This document shows, piece after piece, positions 22,970 through 33,407 of a stretch of 64,000 nt of DNA. The notes beneath the pieces are model-generated. The model was not told the origin of the DNA, did not search any database, and saw only the letters and a list, made by a program, of their open reading frames with translations. The stretch's first letter is position 1. Each line of letters begins with the position of its first letter. The position numbers and the translations under genes are program-made. Origin of the DNA: Haematobia irritans (Eukaryota > Arthropoda > Insecta > Diptera > Muscidae); assembly GCF_050003625.1 (NCBI RefSeq), contig NC_134399.1, forward strand, positions 222,326,975 through 222,390,974. Direction: 5' to 3'.

Positions 22970-24935
22970 GACACCAACAATATCTAGTCATGAATTCAAA
23001 AATTTGATAAGCGATGGCAACAATATCCCATTTTCGGGTAAAGTATTAGAATACATTTTAATTCGGGGACACGCCGCTGGCTGTCACGGTATTCCATCGC
23101 GGATTTAGATAATAAGAAATGCACGTAAACAAGTGTTCGTGACTGTATCCCACGCCAAGTTACTAATTTAGAGAGTTGTTGTTGAAATCTTGTTTTGTCC
23201 AGATTTACCAATCCCCTTTGTATACAAAAGCAAAATTTCATATATTTTGATACTATAAAGAGTATCATACTATCCATGTTTCCTAAATTCCATCATTCTT
23301 GAAATCTCCGATCACGTGTTTTGTTGATTCTCGATCCTACCTAAAGACTTTGAGAGAGTACTCTCGGTAATCTCTTCAGTCCAAGACATGAATACGATGG
23401 CTGATTACTTGCAGAATGTATGCCTATTGACAAGAAAGCAGGGAGGTAATTAAAAATCTCAAGATTCTTGAAATAGTGACCCGTCGCGATTTTAATTCTT
23501 CATTTTTTTTGGTTCAAAATACGATGATTTTTTATAACAAGAGAAAATGTGAATTAGTTGAATTTTTTTTAATTTATCGAAAAATATTTACTTTGTCTTA
23601 AGTCCATGCTATTGTAGACAATCTCAATATTCAAACTACCCTTGGTCAAGGATCAAATGAAAGTTTAACACAATTCAGCAATAGACGTATAACTGGTATA
23701 TGCAACCACATGGACGAAAATAGGACACATTCCTCTTAACGTTCTTATCATTTAAATCGAATTTAGACATTAATTTTATTTCACAGTTTGTTTGTTGTTG
23801 GCAAACCACCATATTGATACATAGTAAAAAAAAAAAAAACGAAATTACCCCAATGGATGAGTGAGAAAAAAACAATATGCCCTGCTTAATTAGGGGTTGC
23901 TGATTTGAGAAAAGAACATAGTCCTTGGATAGTTCTTTTTACGCAGTGTGTACCGATGTCATTGTATCATTTTAACAATTGTGCCTGGATTTGTACGCAA
24001 CAAAAGAGTCACAGTAATTATTCCTATATCTGTGGGTGGTGGGAATTATTAGATTGGTGTTCTAATTTCATTAAATGATTTCAATTCATATAGGTGATTA
24101 TGATATTATAGCCCTGCGAATGTATTGCTTTGTATTATGCATTTATTCGGATCGATCATCAGATAATAGAATTTGTTTGAAATATGTCCTTAAAAGTCAT
24201 AGAGTTAGTTAGCTTATCTTGGTTGACCAAAGTTTGCAGTCATGGGACACGTGACTATTTGAATCAGCATTAGTGGCATCGTTTTCATTGATGGGAAGTT
24301 CCATAGGCTACACTCAAGCAAAAATGCAAAATATTATTCAACAAGAAAATATTCGCATAAGCTCAACGAAAATAGAGAAATTTTTATTTGATAAGAATAA
24401 AATATAAAACCTCTAAGGGATACACGAGGATGTGCTATGATATCCTGAATTTAATGGAGCATGTTATTTCTAATGTTTAACGGAGATATTGCCTACAATC
24501 TACGAGATTGAACTGTGGTGTGTGGTAAAATTTGTATTCTCTGGAATTCGATGATGGGGCCTAGGGATACAAAAGTACCCACAATTATATAAGCTCTTAC
24601 AATAGCAATAATACGTGACTTGCTTCTGTTCGTAGGACATCTATAGCCAAAGCGTTCGTTTCGTATATGATAAATTGGCTGTTAAGTGTTGGAACTCATC
24701 AGCATGCTTTTCGCTCGTCTAGTGTGCAATTCTACATAGAAATTCAAATGTCTTCGCCATAGACATCTTTAGGTGTTCATGGCCAGCCTTGGTGTGCTTT
24801 TTGAAACCCCGCGTATCTTTAGCAAACATGGAACACTATTTTTTATATTTGTTGTTGTTGGTTTTTTTTAAAATTATTTATTTATCAAAATATCAAAATT
24901 TTTTTAAAACATTGAATACGAATCACACCTTAAGA
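22970..24935. other. intergenic sequence, nothing recognised
   Basis: About 2 kb with only short open frames, no family match, and no clear terminal repeats. May be old transposon debris. Confidence 0.4.
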
Positions 24936-25110
24936 AGTGATGCATATTCAATGCAACGGCTGTTGGAATGAAGGACATCTGTGCTATGACAAGTCCATGT
25001 TAATTTCATCGCTTCTGCGCCAATTTTGCACCACTTCCGGATCCAAAAAGAACATTTTCAGTACTTTTTTGGCGACGCTTTTGTTGCTGGGATGCCACGT
25101 ATTCTGCGCA
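24906..25110 (-). repeat. dispersed repeat shared with 45155-45315
   Basis: The minus strand matches 45155-45315 on the plus strand over about 150 bp with few differences (AAAAGTACTGAAAATG, GGTGCAAAATT, GCAGAAGCGAT, ATGCATCAC). No terminal repeats or coding frame. Nature unknown. Confidence 0.6.
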
Positions 25111-25189
25111 TATGGCGCACATAACAGGTTGGCTGATAAGTCCCCGTTCTAGCAAAGAAAAACACATTTTTTGTCAAAATTCGTTTTTA

Positions 25190-27427
25190 TTATTCAACAT
25201 AGTTCCCTTCAAGAGCGATACAACGATTATAACGACCTTCCAATTTTTTGATACCATTTTGGTAGTACTCCTTCGGTTTTGCCTCAAAATAGGCCTCAGT
25301 TTCGGGGATCACCTCTTCATTGCAGCCAAATTTTTTCCCTTCTAGCATCCTTTTAAGGTCTGAGAACAAGAAAAATTCGCTGGGGGCCAGATTTGGAGAA
25401 TACGGTGAGTTGGGAAGCAATTCGAAGCCCAATTCATGAATTTTTGCCATCGTTGTCAATGACTTGTGGCACGGTGCGTTGTCTTGGTTGAACAACACTT
25501 TTTATACCCACCACCATATTCTGGGTCGTGGTGAAATTCTGAGTCGATCTGAGCATGTCCGTCCGTCCGTCCGTCCGTCTGTTGAAATCACGCTAACTTC
25601 CGAACGAAACAAGCTATCGACTTGAAACTTGGCACAAGTAGTTGTTATTGATGTAGGTCGGATGGTATTGCAAATGGGCCATATCGGTCCACTTTTACGT
25701 ATAGCCCCCATATAAACGGACCCCAAAATTTGGCTTGCGAGGCCTCTAAGAGAAGCAAATTTTATCCGATCCGGCTGAAATTTGGTACATGGTGTTAGTA
25801 TATGGTCTCTAACAACCATGCAAAAATTGGTCCACATCGGTCCATAATTATATATAGCCCCCGTATAAACCGATCCCCCGATTTGGCTTGCGAGGCCCCT
25901 AAGAGAAGCAAATTTATTCCGATCCGGCTGAAATTTGGTACATGGTGTCAGTATATGGTCTCTAACAACCATGCAAAAATTGGTCCACATCGGTCCATAA
26001 TTATATATAGCCCCCATATAAACCGATCCCCCGATTTGGCTTGCGAGGCCTCTAAGAGAAGCAAATTTCATCCGATCCGGCTGAAATTTGGTACATGGTG
26101 TTAGTATATGGTCTCGAACAACCATGCAAAAATTGGTCCACATCGGTCCATAATTATATATAGCCCCCATATAAACCGATCCCCCGATTTGGCTTGCGAG
26201 GCCTCTAAGAGAAGCAAATTTCATCCGATCCGGCTGAAATTTGGTACATGGTGTTAGTATATAGTCTCGAACAACCATGCAAAAATTGGTCCACATCGGC
26301 TCATAATTATATATAGCCCCCATATAAACCGATCACCAGATTTGACCTCCGGAACCTCTTGGAAAATCAAAATTCATCTGATTCAGTTGAAATTTGGTAC
26401 GTGGTGTTAATATATGGCCTCAAACTCCCATGCAAAAATTGGTCGATATCGGTCCATAATTATATATAGGCCCCATATAAACCGATCCCCAGATTTGACC
26501 TCCAGAGCCCCTTGGAAGAGCAAAATACTTCCCAATCGGCTGAAATTTGGTACGTGATGTTAGTATATGGTATACAACAACCATGCAGGAATAAGAAGTT
26601 TTAAGATACCACAACCCAAGTAATTCGATTGTGGATGACAGTCTTTCGTAGAAGTTTCTACGCAATCCATGGTGGTGGGTACATAAGATTCGGCCTGGCC
26701 GAACTTGCGGCCGTATATACTTGTTTCTTCTTCATATGGGGCCGTTTTGCCGCGATTTCGACCTTCAAACGCTCCAATAACGCCATATAATAGTCACTGT
26801 TGGTGGTTTTTCCCTTCTCAAGATAATCGATAAAAATTATTCCATGCGCATCCCAAAAAACAGAGGCCATTACTTTGCCAGTGGACTTTTGAGTCTTTCC
26901 ACGCTTCGGAGACGGTTCACCAGTCGCTGTTCACTCAGCCGACTGTCGATTGAACTCTGGAGTGTAGTGATGGAGCCATGTTTCATCCATTGTCATATAT
27001 CGACGGAAAAACTCGGGTGTATTACGAGTTGTTGTTTTTGGTCAAATGTGAGCTCGCGCGGCACCCATTTTGCACAGAGCTTCCGCATATCCAAATATTG
27101 ATGAATGATATGACCAACACGTTCCTTTGATATCTTTAAGGCCTCTGATCTTGATCAACTTCATTTTACGGTCATTCAAAATCATTTTGTGGATTTTTTG
27201 ATGTTTACGTCGGTAACCACCTCTTTCGGGCGTCCACTGCGTTCACCGTCTTCCGTGCTCATTTCACCACGCTTGAATTTTGCATACCAATCAATTATTG
27301 TTGATTTCCCTGGGGCAGAGTCCGGAAACTCATTATCAAGCCAAGTTTTTGCTTCCACCGTATTTTTTCCCTTCAGAAAACAGTATTTTATCAAAACACG
27401 AAATTCCTTTTTTTTCCATTTTTTCAC
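25190..27427 (-). pseudogene. mariner transposase, broken
   Basis: Minus strand. The N-terminal part at 27427-27182 (KFRVLIKYCFLKG-type helix-turn-helix with DNEFPDSAPGKSTIIDWYAK and GERSGRPKEVV) identifies a mariner-family transposase. The reading then shifts frame: a MDETW block with the first catalytic Asp lies near 26985, with a nearby deletion and an in-frame TGA. VMASVFWDAHGIIFIDYLEK follows (26870 region). At HMKKK the 25503-26723 element interrupts the gene; the C-terminal part (25502-25190) resumes with QDNAPCHKSL, holding the second catalytic Asp. In the third catalytic block the expected SPDLAP reads SPNLAP, so the last Asp of the D,D34D triad is Asn. Inactive by several independent lesions. 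Confidence 0.92.
25503..26723 (-). mobile_element. 153-bp-repeat dispersed element inserted in the mariner transposase
   Basis: On the plus strand it runs from TATACCCACCACCATATTCT through (GTCC)n at about 25559 to GGCCGTATATACTTG. It contains six tandem units: the anchor GGCTGAAATTTGGTAC (or a close variant) recurs at 25773, 25926, 26079, 26232, 26385 and 26538, an exact 153-bp period. The first four are nearly identical. Similar fragments sit in the HisRS intron (10.0-11.06 kb). No protein is recognisable; superfamily unassigned. Confidence 0.85.
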
Positions 27428-27457
27428 AATAACAAAAGTTACTTCACAAAAGACGCT

Positions 27458-27902
27458 TGTTTAGCTGGGGCACTAATCTTTATTTATTTATGTTACCTCA
27501 ACCGTGAGTAAGGGCCACAATGGTGGGGCAACGCGTATTTATTTTGCCTCTGGTAAATAACCACACACTTCGTTTGAATTTCACTTTAGCTTATTTATTT
27601 GAAATAGTGTTTTCTTATTGTTCCAAATACAAACGGTAAATCACTATTTAACATATTTTATTATTGTCTCTACTTTAATTTAATCTTTCACTATTCACTG
27701 CCGTCTGCCTCTTGGTGGATTAAAAGAACAACTGTAAGAAGGAAAACTTGGATTAATTGAATGTCCCTTTTGACACTTCAATGTAAAACTTAACGAAATA
27801 GAACTTAACGAAATTAGAGTGAGAGGGGCAAACGGCAGAGAGCGAAGGCGATCTGTTCACGTAATACCACTCAATACAGTGGGTCCAATGCTTACGTGAA
27901 CA
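27458..27902 (-). repeat. BEL/Pao 3' LTR
   Basis: 445 bp, TGTTTAGCTGGGGCAC at one end and GCTTACGTGAACA at the other on the plus strand. Same length and, as read, same sequence as 35003-35447. Confidence 0.95.
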
Positions 27903-28322
27903 TACCGCCCCCCTTGCACCAACTGTGCAAACAAAAATAAATAATAGAAATAATAGAATTTAGTGGTATAACATAAGTTTATATAAAAAAGAGAATATAA
28001 AAAAGAGTATAAAAATTCGTTAAATAACCATTCATATTGATTACGAAAAATCCAATTTATAATGAGCCAAGAATTTAATCGAAATTCAAATAATAAATAT
28101 TTCAAGAAAAGAAAAGAGAAAATTGTATACATAAAATTTGAATTTAATTTTAAATGTGATGTTTGTCCAACTCGACGTCAATCTTGATTGGTCCAAAACA
28201 AAAAGACAAATGTTGGTAATGGGCTGACCGATATTTAGTTAGTTATTTTTCTCGGGGAAGAAGCACGAGCTTATGTAAAGGGCGAGTGACGATGCGAGCT
28301 TGTGTTCGCACATCGACTACCC

Positions 28323-31300
28323 TCACTTGACCATCTCTCCCCGTGTGCAGCTGAACGATGCGTCCAAGTCGCAATCGGTGGGACAAACATTTTCATTCCG
28401 TAAGACAACAAGGTCATTTAGAGCCAAATTTTCTCTGGGCGATTTCCATTTAAATCGTTTATTGAGCTCAGTCAAGTATTCTGACTTCCAACGGCGACAA
28501 AATTCTTGTTGGATAATTTTGATTTTACGCCATCTATTTAGAAGCGAGGTTTTTGTAGGAATTTCCTCATTTTGTGCGGGCGAAAGAAGTGAAGAACCAA
28601 CCAAAAAATGTGCTGGCGTAAGTGCAGCGATATCCTCTTGATTATCAGAAAGTGGAGACAAAGCTCTAGAATTCATGCAGCATTCGATTGAGCTAAGTAT
28701 AGTTGCGAACTCTTCGAAAGTGTGTCGGATTTGACCGGAAACCTTTTTCAGATGGGTTTTGCAGCTTTTGACACCGGCCTCCCACAGCCCTCCCATATGA
28801 GGAGCTGCGGCCGGTATAAAATGCCATTCTACCTGCTGGAAACCATATCGTGAGACAATTTCATCACCCAGCTGAGAGACAACTTTTTTGAGGTTTGCAT
28901 CTAGCTCTCTTGCAGCGCCAACAAAGTTTCTCCCGTTGTCCGAATACATTTTTCGTGGACATCCCCTTCGTGAGACAAAACGAGAGAAGGCAGCTAGGAA
29001 AGCTGGTGTCGAAAGGTCGCCAACTGGTTCCAAGTGAACCGCTTTAGTAACAAAACAAATAAAGAGACAAATATAACCTTTAGTTATTCGACAACCTCGA
29101 CCGTGGAAATTCTTAATGTCGAACGGGCCAGCGTAGTCAACCCCAGCAGTAGCAAAGGGTCTGCCAAAAGTGGTTCGTTCTACTGGCAGAGGAGCCATTA
29201 TCTGTCCCTGTCGCTGCTGACGCGAAATTGTACACTCTTTGCATCGATTTATTCGGGCCTTAATTAGATTCTTCGCACGAATTATCCAGCACTCCAATCT
29301 TATAGTCGCTAGAGTTAACTGGATGCCACCGTGTAGAGTTTGACGGTGTATGAACTCAACATAAAGTAGAGACAATCTGCTTTTATAAGCGAGGACAAAA
29401 GGGTGCCTTTCTTCGTAAGAAAGGGCCAATGTAGATCCAAGGCGCCCATTAGCGCGAATAATATCGTATTTATCTAAAAACGGAGTAAGAGTGAGAAGAG
29501 GACTGTTCGACGGCAGTTTTTGTTTACGACTGAGACAATTGAATTCGGCAGGAAAATACATCTTCTGCGACAAAGTAATAAGTTTAAATTTCGTTTGAAT
29601 CAATTCTTCGGACGATAATTCGAGAGAGCCATGAACGCAATTTTGATTCAAAGGGCGATGAGTATGCGCCACAAATCGTAAAACGTATGATAACACGCGT
29701 AATGCCCTTGAGAGACAAGAAAACCTATCTAAAATGTCTTCCATTTTCTCCGACCTAGCAACAAGAACTTGCATAGGTTTTGATTCTAAAGATGTATCCG
29801 CAATGTTTGGTGTTGAGGGCCAAAATCTTCTATCTTTGCGTAACCAAGATGGCCCATGCCACCATAAATCACTCCCCTTTAGTTCTAAAGGGGTCAGCCC
29901 CCGGGTTGCTAGGTCTGCGGGGTTTTCCGATGTACCTACATGTCCCCAAATATCCCCGACCTTCTCATGAATAATTGCAACCCTGTTGGCTACGAATGTA
30001 GTCCAACTATGTGATGGTTTTTTGAGCCAAGATAAGACTATCATAGAATCCGACCAAAGAAACAAAGTGTATGGTTGCACATGCAATTGAGGCAATACAA
30101 AATCTGCCAATTTTGCCATAAGCAGAGCACCGCAAAGCTCAAGCCTTGGGACAGACATTTTCTTTATAGGTGCTACTTTTGACTTGGCTACAAGTAATTT
30201 AGAATGAGCCATGTCTCCTACTTCAACCCGAACGTACAATACGGCGGCATATGCAAGCTCAGATGAGTCACAAAACCCGTGATACTCTATCCGACACTCT
30301 GGAGAATAATTCAACCATCGATCTATTCTAATCTGATCAATTTCTCTATAGTTTGAAACAAACGCTTTCCATTTGAGCAATGTTAATGGTTTTATTGGAT
30401 CATCCCATCCAATATCATCGAGCCACATCATTTGCATAAGTATTTTAGCATTTACCACTACCGGTGAGAGCCAACCTAATGGATCAAAAAGTCTCGCTAT
30501 GACTGAGAGCACCTCTCTTTTTGTATATGTCTCTTTATTGGCCAATTTTTCCGTTACGAAATAAAATTCGTCTGAGACAGCATCCCACCTTATGCCAAGA
30601 GTCTTAACCGAACTTTTGTCATCAAAATTCAAAAATTGTTCATTGAGTAAATGATCCCGAGGCAAATCTTCCAAAATTTCTCTTCTATTGGAGGTCCATT
30701 TTCTTAGTTGGAATCCTGCAGATTCTAAAATCGCAATTAATTGGTTTCGAGCTTCTAAGGCCTCCGAAACGGAATGAGCTCCCACTAAAGAGTCATCAAC
30801 ATACATGTTCTCTTTCAAAATTTTCGACCCTATCGGAAACCTCTCTTTCTCGTCTTCAGCCAACTGAAGCAAAGTTCGAAGAGCCAAAAACGGGGCGCAA
30901 TTGACGCCAAACGTTACCGTTTTAAGTTGGTAGTCTTGAATCTCGTCGTCAGGAGAGTCACGATATAAAATTCGCTGGTATGGGACATGTTTCGGATTGA
31001 CAAGTATCTGTCTATACATCTTCGTGATATCTGCGTTAAACACGAATCTGTAGAAGCGCCAATTTAATATCAACGAAATGATGTCTTTTTGTAACACTGG
31101 GCCAACATATAGTGCGTCATTAAGACTTTTCCCATTTACCGATGGGCAAGATGCGTTAAATACCACACGCAATTTGGTCGTGGTACTGTCTGGTTTAAAA
31201 ACGCCATGATGAGGCAAATAAAAATAATCGCAGGCTTCAATATTTGGAGTTTCAACTTTCTCCATATGTCCTAGTGACAAATATTCTTTGATGACTTCAT

Positions 31301-33407
31301 CGTACATCTCTTTCAACTGAGGCTTTCGAGACAAAGATTTTTCATTCCTCAAAAATTGACAAAGTGCAATATATCGATTGGAATTTTTTGAAGCACACAA
31401 GGGATTCTCTGCCTTAAAAGGTAAATCTACCATATATCTACCATTGGCCATTCGTTTTGTGGTATTTCTATAAATATTTTCACAGAGCCAATCATCTTTA
31501 GACATAGTTATGTCTTTACCAACTTCTTCTATTTCCCAAAACTTAGTCAATTGCTCATCAATTGATACCCTAGTACAGTGAGAGATTCGAACCACACGTC
31601 CCGAATCTCTATCATTCGCTGGGCCAGTAACAATCCAGCCAAATACTGTTTGCTGAGCTACCAGCGAGCCAAGAATTCCGTGTTTTACTCCTTCTCGTAA
31701 AATCAACGGGTATAAATTACCTCCAATGAGGATATCTATCGGGCCAGTATGGAAGAAATTTGGATCAGCATATTCCAAATTTGGAAGTTGATCAACCAGA
31801 GAATTATCAAATGAGTGAGTAGGCACATCGCCTGTAACATCGCACACAACTAGTGCATCAATTTCCGCAGTGAAATTGTTATTAAGAATTGAGCCAATTG
31901 TCAAAAACGCTATATGAGAACATCGCGTTACAGCACCACCCCCCAAACCTGTTACTTCGGCCGAGATGGGCTTAGTTGGCAAATTCAATAATCTTTGTAT
32001 TTTCTTTGAAATAAATGTGTCATCAGAACACGGGTCAATTAAAGCTCTGACTTTGTGAGCCAAACCATCTTTCAAAATATTAATCCAAGCCGTAGCTAAC
32101 ATTGTTTTATTACAGACGGACATATGGTATGCCCTCACATTGTGAGATGTGGATGGCGTTGGAGCGGACTGTATATTCTGTGTTGTCTGTAAATCACCTG
32201 ACATATTACCTACACCAGGATTACTTTGTTGCTCGCCTCTTACTATATGCAACATAGTATGATGCTTAGCGCCACATTTTGTACATGTAGCCTTACTATT
32301 ACATTTTGCTGCCCCATGACCACGGGCTAGACAATTCAAGCAGCTTCTATCTCTTCTAACTGCAGCTATTCTTTGCTTCGGGTTCATATTAAGAAATTTG
32401 GGACAAAATTTCAATTCATGCACTTCCTTACACAACACACACTTCACCGTGTTAACCTTTGTATGGTGAACCTTTGATTGCTTCGAATTATCGAAATTGC
32501 CAATCTTCTTATGTCGTGGGCCAGATTCTTGCGTATTCATCATATCAGATACGCTTTCTATGGTCTGAAATCTTTCTATTAAAAATTTACTCAAATCTTC
32601 CCATTTTGGGAGTTCCGTTTTCTCCCCAATCGATTGTTCCCATAGCGACAACGTGAGCTTGGGTAACTTTGAAGAGCATTGGAACACAAAAATTGGATCC
32701 CATGACCCGACATCAATTTTATACAATTTCAGCACTGAGATACAGTTTGAAATATCTCTATGTAACTTTTTGAGACAACTAGATGACTCCTGAGAGCAAT
32801 GAGGCAAATTAAATAAAATTCTCAGTTGATTGTTTATTAAAATTCTCTTATTTTCATACTGAGATTTTAAATTGGACCACGCTATATCGAAGCCTTCTGA
32901 TGTCAATTGTACTCCCCGATTAATTTCTCTAGCCTCTCCACTTGTTTTTTGAAACAAGTGGTACAATTTCTCTACTGGGCTAAGTTTCTTATTATTTATA
33001 TAAATTGCCGTGAAAAGATCGCGGAAGCTGGGCCATGAAACATAATCACCGTAAAACACTTCTGTGTCACACGGTGGAACACTAACAGAAGATGAAAATG
33101 TCTTCGGACTCACTGACGAGACAACAGATTTAGTTTTCCAATTTCCAACAATTGTCATACATTTCATATAAACCGTATGTACTTCACCTTTCCTCTTTCT
33201 AATAGTGGCCTTATTCGTTTTCAAACACTCTGGGTCAGAATTGCATTTTTTATACAGTTCCTTAAGTTCTGTCCACAATTCATTCAATTCATTTTTCTCT
33301 GCCTCTATCGCCGATTCATTGTAACTACTCGCATCGGTTTCTTTCATTCGCTCAGCATGAGCCTCAAAGTCTTCGCATAGACATAAAAATTCTTCGACTA
33401 AACCCAT
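28323..33407 (-). CDS. BEL/Pao gag-pol polyprotein, 1694 codons
   Basis: Single uninterrupted frame. In order: a DUF1759-type gag region (about 100-290); Cys/His knuckles (about 321-395; CXXC pairs, SCLNCLARGHGAAKC, CTKCGAKHH); retropepsin-like protease with ALIDPCSDDTF (about 456-466; the active site reads D-P-C rather than the usual D-S/T-G); reverse transcriptase (from about 745) with YVDD at 869-872; RNase H (about 1040-1190; FCDSSELAYAAV, WSDSMIVLSWL); integrase with an HHCC-type zinc module and a DDE triad at about 1425 (GVDYAGPF), 1490 (SDNGRNF) and 1543 (GGLWEAGVKS); start of the DUF5641-type tail. The frame stops at 28323, but the tail continues in another frame to a stop at 28243: one base appears to be missing near 28370-28373, replacing about 60 C-terminal residues with a short unrelated end. 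The order PR-RT-RH-IN and the domains define BEL/Pao. Confidence 0.95.
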   Translation of the reverse strand: MGLVEEFLCLCEDFEAHAERMKETDASSYNESAIEAEKNELNELWTELKELYKKCNSDPECLKTNKATIRKRKGEVHTVYMKCMTIVGNWKTKSVVSSVSPKTFSSSVSVPPCDTEVFYGDYVSWPSFRDLFTAIYINNKKLSPVEKLYHLFQKTSGEAREINRGVQLTSEGFDIAWSNLKSQYENKRILINNQLRILFNLPHCSQESSSCLKKLHRDISNCISVLKLYKIDVGSWDPIFVFQCSSKLPKLTLSLWEQSIGEKTELPKWEDLSKFLIERFQTIESVSDMMNTQESGPRHKKIGNFDNSKQSKVHHTKVNTVKCVLCKEVHELKFCPKFLNMNPKQRIAAVRRDRSCLNCLARGHGAAKCNSKATCTKCGAKHHTMLHIVRGEQQSNPGVGNMSGDLQTTQNIQSAPTPSTSHNVRAYHMSVCNKTMLATAWINILKDGLAHKVRALIDPCSDDTFISKKIQRLLNLPTKPISAEVTGLGGGAVTRCSHIAFLTIGSILNNNFTAEIDALVVCDVTGDVPTHSFDNSLVDQLPNLEYADPNFFHTGPIDILIGGNLYPLILREGVKHGILGSLVAQQTVFGWIVTGPANDRDSGRVVRISHCTRVSIDEQLTKFWEIEEVGKDITMSKDDWLCENIYRNTTKRMANGRYMVDLPFKAENPLCASKNSNRYIALCQFLRNEKSLSRKPQLKEMYDEVIKEYLSLGHMEKVETPNIEACDYFYLPHHGVFKPDSTTTKLRVVFNASCPSVNGKSLNDALYVGPVLQKDIISLILNWRFYRFVFNADITKMYRQILVNPKHVPYQRILYRDSPDDEIQDYQLKTVTFGVNCAPFLALRTLLQLAEDEKERFPIGSKILKENMYVDDSLVGAHSVSEALEARNQLIAILESAGFQLRKWTSNRREILEDLPRDHLLNEQFLNFDDKSSVKTLGIRWDAVSDEFYFVTEKLANKETYTKREVLSVIARLFDPLGWLSPVVVNAKILMQMMWLDDIGWDDPIKPLTLLKWKAFVSNYREIDQIRIDRWLNYSPECRIEYHGFCDSSELAYAAVLYVRVEVGDMAHSKLLVAKSKVAPIKKMSVPRLELCGALLMAKLADFVLPQLHVQPYTLFLWSDSMIVLSWLKKPSHSWTTFVANRVAIIHEKVGDIWGHVGTSENPADLATRGLTPLELKGSDLWWHGPSWLRKDRRFWPSTPNIADTSLESKPMQVLVARSEKMEDILDRFSCLSRALRVLSYVLRFVAHTHRPLNQNCVHGSLELSSEELIQTKFKLITLSQKMYFPAEFNCLSRKQKLPSNSPLLTLTPFLDKYDIIRANGRLGSTLALSYEERHPFVLAYKSRLSLLYVEFIHRQTLHGGIQLTLATIRLECWIIRAKNLIKARINRCKECTISRQQRQGQIMAPLPVERTTFGRPFATAGVDYAGPFDIKNFHGRGCRITKGYICLFICFVTKAVHLEPVGDLSTPAFLAAFSRFVSRRGCPRKMYSDNGRNFVGAARELDANLKKVVSQLGDEIVSRYGFQQVEWHFIPAAAPHMGGLWEAGVKSCKTHLKKVSGQIRHTFEEFATILSSIECCMNSRALSPLSDNQEDIAALTPAHFLVGSSLLSPAQNEEIPTKTSLLNRWRKIKIIQQEFCRRWKSEYLTELNKRFKWKSPRENLALNDLVVLRNENVCPTDCDLDASFSCTRGEMVK

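Noticed and set aside
25502..26323. 273-codon minus-strand frame made of repeated MGAIYNYGPMWTNFCMVV-type blocks
   Set aside because: The underlying DNA repeats every 153 bp, a multiple of 3, so open frames persist on both strands by arithmetic; it belongs to a dispersed non-coding element.
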